Below the pieces are notes generated by a model that was not told where the DNA came from, did not search any database, and worked only from the letters and a program-made list of their open reading frames with translations. Shown here in pieces: positions 57,128 to 64,000 of a stretch of 64,000 bases of DNA; the first letter of the stretch is position 1; every line of letters begins with the position of its first letter. Both the position numbers and the translations under genes were made by a program. Source of the stretch: Limnanthes douglasii subsp. nivea (taxonomy: Eukaryota; Streptophyta; Magnoliopsida; Brassicales; Limnanthaceae); NCBI GenBank assembly GCA_036936605.1, contig JAUPFV010000004.1, positions 288,900,009 to 288,964,008 of the forward strand. The letters are read 5' to 3'.

Positions 57128-57529
57128 TGATGAGGGAGAATAAAAGACAAGGGCCGAAATGCATAAGAATAAATGTATAAGGGCCGAAATGCATAAGAAT
57201 AAATGTATAAGGGCCAAAATGAATAGGAACAAAGGTGTAAGGGCTAAAATGTATACATAGTAAACATATAGCCGAAATAGAAAGAAACCAAATAGCAGGG
57301 ACCAAAAGATGTAATTAAACCAAATTAAGACGTGTGGGTCCGCAATTGTACTATAAAAGGACCACACACGTTTCACAAAGATCGAGATGAATAGTACGAC
57401 TTTCTCTCTCTACTCTTTTAGCATTTTCTCTCTCTAGATCTAACACTCAAACATTCTTCTACTTCCTAATCCTCTATCAACAAATCCTCTCACAACAAAA
57501 TCACCCTCGGACCATCTTTTAACTCTTCA
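57128..57529 (+). repeat. 3' LTR of the full-length gypsy element
   Basis: 402 bp, nearly identical to 45750-46152; I count about five substitutions and a one-base gap. The TATA box is at 57352-57359. Ends CTTCA, followed by the TACCC duplication. Confidence 0.95.
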
Positions 57530-57534
57530 TACCC

Positions 57535-58075
57535 AATCTCAAATATGATTTGATATTATTGAATTCATTCATCATTTATGGCCTCTTGTCGAAATGCAGG
57601 ATCTCAAGATTTTATTGTTTTTATGAGGTTTAGAGTCGTCTTCTAAAGAAAACACTACCAAAACTTTATGGATGATTTATTCACAACTTCCTTAAATCAT
57701 TTAATAGTCTATCTCATAAGATCCTAAAATTTTAGATTTATTTACCATTTGACTCCTACGAGGTTCATGTGGTTGCTCATCAATGGAATGCGCTTCTTTC
57801 GAAGTCCTTGCCTAGTTTTCTACAACGGTTTAGATCTCATTATCATTAAGTAATTCTGATTAAATAAAATTCACTTCTCTTGATTCAAATAACACATTGG
57901 ACTCCAAGTGTAATATTATATAAGCTTTGTTATTGACTACATAACTAGTGGACACACATCTTATAGCTTTAAGACCTAATCTTATTTTTTTCGATCTATA
58001 TTTTTGTAAAAAAGTAAACACTCTTGCACTTTTAGGTAGAGCTACCATTTTAAAAATTAACTTTTTTTAAACGTA
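57535..58075 (-). pseudogene. Old Ty1/copia pol relic, right part: integrase end and linker
   Basis: The - strand reads 'MVALPKSARVFTFLQKYRSK' and 'LGLKAIRCVSTSYVVNNKAY', then 'LHLESNVLFESREVNFI'. This is the copia integrase C-terminal region that normally reads '..KCVFLGY...YRLLDLETKKVIESRDVIF'. Lower down it runs through a Ser/Arg linker to 'INDEMN' and would continue into RT at 45749 on the other side of the gypsy element. The frame at 57860-58048 is the best-preserved piece. The sequence upstream (higher coordinates) ends near 58075. Confidence 0.8.
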
Positions 58076-59038
58076 ACCTTCCTGGCTTGATGTGATTGGC
58101 CTCTACTGATCACAATGAACATGCCAGTTAATAGTTATTTTTTAAATTTAATCGTTAACCGCACTCAACAAATTTAAATTTATCTAATATGATCGCGGAG
58201 ATAAAAGACATGATCGTGGTGAAGTCACATCATAGATAAATGACTAAAAGAAAAACATAAATTCTCTATTACGGAACAACACTATCTGAAAATGAAAAAC
58301 ATAGTCTGAAATATAAACAAAGAGAAAATCTAAGCAAATATAAGTAACATAAGTCCTAAAATAAAAACAATGGCCAACACAGAAATGATCTGCAACTTGA
58401 GTCAAATAATAAACGTTAAGTTAGATAAACAATAACAATAATATGAAATAAAAACAAATCAAAAGATCAAAAAAATCTATAACAAATATATTTAAACAGT
58501 TTAGGATATCAAATTAGGTTAGAGTTAAAATGGTGTTGAACCGTTAAACGCGTTCATCACCATAACTATAAAGCAAGTGCACCATCAGTGCTTATTATTC
58601 CTCGCGATTATAACGAGGAATAACACCCAAAACCCCCCAAATTGTTTTATAAAATAAATAAACTATAATCCCAAAATTCGACCCATTTAACCTTAAAGTC
58701 ATATTTTCCAACACTTCTTAGGTAAAATTTGGTTATCATCATCCTTTTCTCCATTGAAGGTCATCAGAGTTGAGTTGTCAAAGTTTGAAAGTGGTTGAAG
58801 TTAAAGAACTAGAGTTAGAATAAGATAAAAAAAAGAAATTAACACACTAATATAAACAAAAATACGTGTTATAAAGAATGAAAGTACCTTTATATACTCT
58901 AATAAGAGTATTTTTATCTAGTAATTATATGGAGAAATAAGATTTTTGGATAAACTTCAAATTAGTTGGTAAATAAAATTTTGGATGAAAATAACTTTGA
59001 TATTTTTATTATTTAACCACTGGATTTAATAATATATA
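58076..59038. other. AT-rich spacer between the two copia elements
   Basis: No gene was recognised. A short hairpin-forming sequence (ATTCCTCG...CGAGGAAT, about 58607-58631) is present. Confidence 0.45.
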
Positions 59039-59273
59039 TGTTAAAGAAGAAAGAGAGAAGTAGCCGTAGGAGGCGGCTAGGTTTTTGTGTTTTATTAGAA
59101 AATGTTCATTTTATCTTCCATATACAACATTCTTACCAAACCTAAAGCACATTATTATTCTCTCCCCGTCCAAACCTGTTGCATTAGAGATATTAACTCA
59201 ATAGTAAGGCTCTCAATATATAGAAAGCTTAGAGGCCTATACAAGGAAACTTAATACATTGAATATTCTAACA
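59039..59273 (-). repeat. 3' LTR of the copia element
   Basis: On the - strand it starts TGTTAGAATATTCAATG and ends TTCTTTAACA, 235 bp, preceded by the polypurine tract TTGAGGGGGAG (59284-59274). The right end was chosen by the TG...CA rule; no second LTR is available for comparison. Confidence 0.65.
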
Positions 59274-60327
59274 CTCCCCCTCAAGTTGTGTAGTGGGATC
59301 ACCAATACCCAACTTGGATAAAACTGATTCGAATGTTCTTGCAGCAACCGCTTTTGTCAGGATGTTTGCCAGTTGGTCTTCAGATCTAACAAACGGAAGT
59401 TCGACAGTCTCATCTTCAATATTTTCTTTTATGAAGTGCCTATCTATTTCAACGTGCTTTGTTCTATCGTGTTGTACCAGGTTCTCTGAAATCTTAATCG
59501 CAGCTTTATTATCGCACATTAACTGAGTTGGACACTTCATAGGGGATCCGATTTCTTTCATTATCTTCTTTAACCAAAGTATCGCGGTAATCCCCTTAAC
59601 GATTCTTCTAAATTCTGATTCAGCACCTGACAATGATACTACTTTATGTTTCTTACTCCTCCAAGTCACCAAGTTACCTCCAAGAAGAGTAAAGTAGCTA
59701 GCAGTTGATCGCTTGTCGTTAGGATTCCCTCCCCAATCAGCATTTGTGAATACTTCAACATCAAGGTGTCCATTTGTTTTAAAATTCTTCCTCTTCTTGG
59801 TGTGCCTTTGAAATATCGATAATCCTCATTACTGCCTCTATGTGGTGTTCCTGAGGATGATGCGTGAACCGGCTAACTACTCCCACCGCGTATGCAATAT
59901 CGGGTCGAGTGTGAGCCAGGTAAATCATTTTTCCTACCAACCTTTGGTACCTTTCTTTACTCGCTGGTCTGGCCCCTTCAATTATCTTTAGTTTGTGATT
60001 CACAAGCATAGGAGTGTCATTTGATTTGCAATCCACCATGCCAACTTCAGCTAATAAATCCAATATATATTTCCGTTGGGAGATATAAATCCTTCCTCTT
60101 GACCTAAGAACTTCGATTCCTAGGAAATACTTCAATCCCCCAAGGTCTTTCATTTCGAACTCCTTGAAGAGGTTTTTCCTAAGAGAGCTAATTTCTTCTT
60201 TGTCATTCCCCGTTATAATCATATCGTCGACATATATTATAAGACAAGTGACTAATTCTCCTCTCTTTTTGTAAAACAAGGTATAATCCCCATTACTCTG
60301 TTTGTAGCTATATTGCTTTATTGCCAT
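59268..60327 (-). pseudogene. Copia RT (C-terminal half) and RNase H
   Basis: RT from 60327: 'GDYTLFYKKRG', the catalytic 'LIIYVDDMIITG', 'LKYFLGIEVLRS', then 'YQRLVGKMIYLAHTRPDIAY'. RNase H: 'NADWGGNPNDKRST' (in the gap 59673-59770), 'VSLSGAESEF', 'LMCDNKAAIKISENLVQHDR' and 'HIDRHFIKE..'-like, ending 'LSKLGIGDPTTQLEGEC'. A frame change near 59780 separates the pieces, so the gene is inactive, although all catalytic motifs can still be read. Confidence 0.9.
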
Positions 60328-62200
60328 TGTAAATCTCCCAAACCAAGCACGAGGAGACTATTTGAGCCCATATAATGTCTTTTTTCAGTTTACATACCTC
60401 ATTTTCTTGAAAACCATCAGAGAACCCTGGTGGGGGTTCCATATATACCTCTTCTTCTAAGTATCCATGTAAGAAAGCATTCTTTACATCAAATTGATGA
60501 AGAGGCCAATATTTATTCGCGACTATTGAAAGTAAAACTCTGATAGTGTCAATCTTTGCAACCGGAGAGAACGTTTCAGAGTAGTATATACCATATGTTT
60601 GTGTATATCCTTTGGCAACCAATTTTGCCTTGTATCGCTCAATGGTGCCATCAGATTTATATTTTATATTAAACACCCATCTACACCCGACTGGTTTCTT
60701 CCGATGTGGTAACACACAATTCTCCCATGTACCATTCCTTTTTAGAGCTTCCATTTCGGTATTCATTGCCTCATGCCATTCAGTCATCTTCTTAGCTTCT
60801 TGAGCTGTTTTAAGGATTTGTTCAAAGAGAATAGTAGCTGAAAACGCCTTTGCAATCTTCGTCATTCCTTTCCTGTCCGTTTTAACCGGATATGTGGAAG
60901 CACGATGAACGTGTTCTGGTGAATAACAGTCAGGAGGAACTCCTCTATTTTTTCTTGGGGGAAGAACCAGAGTTTGAGTTTCAACAAATGAACTTCCTGA
61001 AATGTCATGGTCAGTAGCATTTTGTGAATTTTGACATTGTAAATTGTTTACCTCTTGATGGACATTTTCTTTGGCTGATTTGCTGGTAGTATCCATGACA
61101 TTTATTTCTTGTTGGACATTGTCTTCGGGAGAATCATTGGTGGTAAGAATTTCCTCGTCAGTCTCCTTTATGTTGGAAGAGGCGTGTTCAGTGGCGCCAT
61201 CTACCGACTCTGTCGGCACATCCTCAAAGTAACTTTCATATAGCAACCAGTCGAGTGATTCACTTACTTTCTCCCCCTGAGCACGAGATTGGTGGTAAAA
61301 CAAATAATTGGATTCTAAGAAGTCACAATCCATGGTGACATGGATTCGACGAGTAACTGGATTGTAACACCGATATCCTATTTGATGAACACCGTACCCA
61401 ACAAATACACACTTTTCAGCACACAAATTAAGTTTGTTTCGACTAGTTTTAGGGATATGAACAAACACTGAACAACCAAAGACACGAGGTGGTAAGGTCA
61501 TAACAGATGGAATTGTAACTTGGGTGACAATCACTTGTAATGGATTTTTATTTCCTAGACATCAGGTTGGTAGACGATTTGCAAGATACGTAGCTGTAGC
61601 AAGAGCTTCTGGCCAAAGAGAATGAGGAACTCTAGATTCAATCATAATAGCACGAGTTTTTTCAAGTAAAGTATGATTTTTTCGTTATAAAGTACCGTTT
61701 TGTTGAGGTGTGTTTGGACAAGTGGTGTGATGGATAAGACCATTTGTTTTGAAAAAAAAAATGCATTTTTTGGTTGACAAACTCTGTGCCATTATCAAAC
61801 GGAGAATTTGTATTTTTTTTCAAATTGAATCAAAATCATTTTGTAAAAACAAACAAATATTTCTGGTACTTCCAATTTATTTTTCATGAAGTATATCCAA
61901 GTCATTTTTGAGAAATCATAAAACAAAGTATCTGATTTGATTGTTAATGGAATTTGGTGCTGGACCCCAAACATCAGAATGGATTAGTGAAAAAGCATAA
62001 TCAACTCTAGTATTACTCTGATTAAATGAGACCCTACGATTTTTTGCAAGAATGCAGGTTTCACATTTCTCATGAATGGAATTATTCAAAAAAAAGACTA
62101 GGAAACAAACTTTTAAGATAGCTAAAAGAAGGATGACCAAGTCGTCGGTGCCATAACCAAAGTTGTCTTTCGGTTGTTCCGTGAGCAAGCATGGCATGCC
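60308..62200 (-). pseudogene. Copia integrase and RT (N-terminal half)
   Basis: The integrase zinc-binding part is 'LWHRRLGHPSFSYLKSLFP' followed by 'CETCILAKNRRVSFNQS', then 'SLIHSDVWGPAP' (first catalytic Asp). The stretch 61540-61915 is badly decayed. From 61534 it reads '[20 protein letters not shown]', '[18 protein letters not shown]', a long linker, then RT '[20 protein letters not shown]', '[11 protein letters not shown]'-like and '[20 protein letters not shown]'. The 408-residue frame 60308-61534 is the largest intact piece; it ends by a frameshift at the 'LKKS LYGLKQ' position of RT. Confidence 0.88.
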
Positions 62201-63547
62201 TCTTATGAACTACCTCATCAACATAATAGAGACCTCCTTGTTCAGTACCACGCCCAATGATCTCCTTCGTACGAATGTCCTGTAAAATGCAAAAAAATGG
62301 ATACATAAGAACCACACAGTTGAGTTGTTTTGTCACTTGACTAACATATAATAACTTTAAAGATAGTGAAGGAATGTAGAGGCAGTTTTTAATTTCCATT
62401 TTTTCCGAAAAAATAATTAAACCTCCCCCTTTGACTTCACAAATTTCTCCACTATCAGTCTCAATATAGGACTTCTTTGGAGATGACATGTCAGCAAAGT
62501 CTTTAGGATCATAAGACATGGTGTCCATAGCCCCGCAATCAAAGATCCAATTTATTGATTTCTCAATCCCTTTACCTCCAAGTTTTTCATAGGAGTTCGC
62601 CGCCATTCCTCCAAAACCAGTGCCACTTCCTTGCTCATTTTTAGTCGGATCTTCACCGCCACTTGTAGACGAAGCCCGTTTGACATTAGATCTGAAACGC
62701 TGGTTATTTTTCTCCTTATGACCGTCCTCCCACCATTCTGGATAACCAACCAGTTGGAAACATGTCTTTTTAGTGTGTTTCTTCATCCCACAATGAGTGC
62801 AATACAACTTGGATTTATCTTCTTTCTCTTTGGATCAGAATTTAAACCTCTGTGCTAAATATTTAGCAGCCAAACCCATTCCAATTTCAATCGATTCACT
62901 ATCAGAAGAACTTGATTTTAGTATATTAATCCTGGCCACTTCCCTTCGTATTATAACATATGTTGTTTCCACGGAAGGAAGAGGATCCTTTTTCAGGATA
63001 TCCCTCTTGACTGGTTCCAGCTTGTCATTAATCGCCATTAGCAATTGATAGAGTATTTTTTCTTGAGTCTTCTTATTGTAAATCTGAATGTCTTCTGGGT
63101 CTTTCATAGGGTTCGGATCTCGCCTATCTATAGACATCCAGATGTTCTGGAGATTGTTCCAGAAGTCTTCTAGTGTATCGGACCCTTGCCTTAATGAATT
63201 AGCCCTCTTATGAAGGTCGCCTATCTATAGACATCCAGATGTTCTAGTGTATCGGACCCTTGCCTTAATGAATTAGCCCTCTTATGAAGGTCGCCTATCT
63301 ATAGACATCCAGATGTTTTGGAGTTTGTTCCACAAGTCTTCTAGTGTATTGGACCCTTTGGGATATTGCGAGACATTATTCACCAAGTTGGATTCAAGAT
63401 TCTGGATAACATTGATCATCTTGTTCCCACCTTGTATATGTGTTGTCAGTTTTGGTGGAGGTGTCGGCTCCCCTGTAATGTGAGAACCTCTCCCCCTTCC
63501 CGGAATGGCAGCAATCTGCATTGTTAATTCATCAGGAATTCCCTGAA
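62082..63547 (-). pseudogene. Copia gag (partial) and protease
   Basis: gag: 'GSHITGEPTPPPKLT', then 'DTLEDFWNNLQNIWMSIDRR', 'EKILYQLLMAINDKLEPVKR' and 'PLPSVETTYVIIRREVARIN'. The zinc knuckle is 'CTHCGMKKHTKKTCFQLVGY'. The protease region 'NWIFDCGAMDTMSYDPKDF' has D-C-G-A where copia proteases have D-S-G-A, so the active-site serine is replaced. Frame changes lie near 62830 and 63290. The N-terminus of gag is missing at the TRIM junction. Confidence 0.85.
63124..63345. repeat. Tandem duplication inside copia gag, three partial copies
   Basis: The phrase TATCTATAGACATCCAGATG occurs at about 63125, 63221 and 63297, each followed by parts of the same gag segment. The middle copy lacks about 25 bases present in the first. 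The duplication disrupts the gag frame. Confidence 0.9.
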
Positions 63548-64000
63548 TAAAGTAAGAATAATACTCCGATCTCCATAATAGTGTGATATTGTCCGCTTTG
63601 GGCCCACTGGTCCGCACGGCTTTGCTTTTGGTCCACTTCCAAAAGGCCTCACACTAATGGAGATGTATTCTTAACTTATATACTGATCTTTCTTCCCATG
63701 TTTAACCGATGTGGGATGTGGGACTTTGGTCGCATCTAACAATCCTCATCTCGAACAAAGTACCACTATAGCCTCCTCTCAATTGACTTCTATCCGCCTA
63801 CTCTAGTCAGGTGGAGAGAAACCTAAACTCTAGAGCTTTAGGTCGGATCTATCTGCTCACACTGTGCCGCTCCTTGATCAAGCCACCTGCTTAATGAGCT
63901 ATCAGGCACTCCATCTTTAGATGAATCTGCGTCGCTTCTTGATCAAGCCACCTGCTTGATGAGCCATCTGGCGCTCCATCTATCCAGCAGATTATTCACC
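63548..64000 (-). mobile_element. TRIM-like element, partial, runs off the window
   Basis: On the - strand, 63741-63548 matches the LTR of the TRIM at 26397 (starts TGTTAGATGCGACCAAAG; shared 'CCCACATCGGTTAAACATGG', 'AGGCCTTTTGG.AGTGGACC'). It breaks off inside the LTR at the copia gag junction. 63742-64000 matches the TRIM interior, including GTGGTACTTTGTTCGAGA before the LTR. A duplicated segment 'CTTGATCAAGCCACCTGCTT' occurs at 63873 and 63938. The frame 63282-63617 fuses TRIM LTR and copia gag and is not a gene. Confidence 0.8.

Larger units (their letters stand above)
45750..57529 (+). mobile_element. Full-length Ty3/gypsy (Tat-like) element, family A, 11.8 kb
   Basis: Order: LTR (45750-46152), primer site, gag-protease (46231-48699), RT-RNase H-integrase (to 51986), minisatellite spacer, antisense gene (56226-53260, - strand), polypurine tract, LTR (57128-57529). 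The LTRs differ at about six places in about 402 bases by eye. At a substitution rate of 1.3e-8 per site per year this suggests insertion about half a million years ago (inference). A perfect TACCC duplication flanks it. It inserted into the pol gene of an older copia element. pol carries an in-frame TAG and a frameshift, and the antisense gene a stop and a frameshift, so this copy is not autonomous as read. An antisense ORF between pol and the 3' LTR is a known trait of Tat-lineage elements such as Grande. Confidence 0.95.
59039..63547 (-). mobile_element. Ty1/copia (RE1-like) element, 3' LTR to partial gag
   Basis: On the - strand the order is gag (63547-62835), gag zinc knuckle and protease (62807 on), integrase (62200-61240), RT (61000-59780), RNase H (59770-59270), polypurine tract and LTR (59273-59039). 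There is no 5' LTR: gag abuts a TRIM-like sequence at about 63547. Frameshifts occur between RT pieces (about 60320), before RNase H, within integrase (about 61560-62080) and in gag. It is younger and better preserved than the copia relic at 44.4-58.1 kb. Confidence 0.88.

Overview
The window looks like a gene-poor, AT-rich stretch of a eudicot nuclear genome, about 64 kb. It has intron-rich genes with GT-AG introns, plant-type Ty3/gypsy (Tat-like) and Ty1/copia retrotransposons, a TRIM element, LINE, hAT and MULE relics, and several satellite-like arrays. Nothing bacterial, organellar or CRISPR-like was seen. The organism cannot be named from the sequence.

Only two genes look intact, and they form a small island at 28.2-36.6 kb. 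One is a six-exon mitochondrial carrier of the SLC25A44 / Arabidopsis At5g15640 type on the + strand. The other is a ten-exon eIF3 subunit M (PCI-domain) gene on the - strand. They converge with about 2.6 kb between their stops. A broken first-exon fragment of an HPP-family membrane protein lies at 20.2-20.6 kb.

The rest is mobile DNA. Two Ty3/gypsy families are present. Family A has about 400-bp LTRs starting TGATRAGG. It is seen as a 5'-truncated copy (4.86-11.0 kb), as the left part of a chimera (15.17-16.73 kb), and as a full-length 11.8-kb copy (45.75-57.53 kb) with near-identical LTRs and a perfect TACCC target duplication. That full copy sits inside the pol gene of an older, decayed Ty1/copia element on the - strand, which continues on both sides of it. 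Family B (LTR starting TGATGAGTC) supplies the right part of the chimera (16.73-19.75 kb) and a solo LTR with a perfect TGTAT duplication (25.06-25.54 kb). Family A carries a second gene in antisense between pol and the 3' LTR. It has an intron visible in two copies and matches the 'putative gypsy-type transposon' proteins known from Tat-lineage elements. Minisatellites and duplicated polypurine tracts fill the spacers on either side of it.

The right end holds a second, less decayed Ty1/copia element on the - strand (59.0-63.5 kb). Its gag end abuts part of a TRIM-like element that runs off the window. A complete 791-bp TRIM lies at 26.4-27.2 kb. Other structure includes a roughly 385-bp tandem array (39.3-41.4 kb), a 39-bp minisatellite open in several frames (4.17-4.44 kb), a diverged 170-190-bp array inside a candidate non-autonomous DNA element (13-14.4 kb), and a 31/25-bp mixed-unit minisatellite (33.56-33.73 kb).

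I found no convincing new multi-gene system. The most unusual features are the antisense spliced gene of family A with its fast-changing flanks, the repeated polypurine tracts, and the mismatched-LTR chimera.
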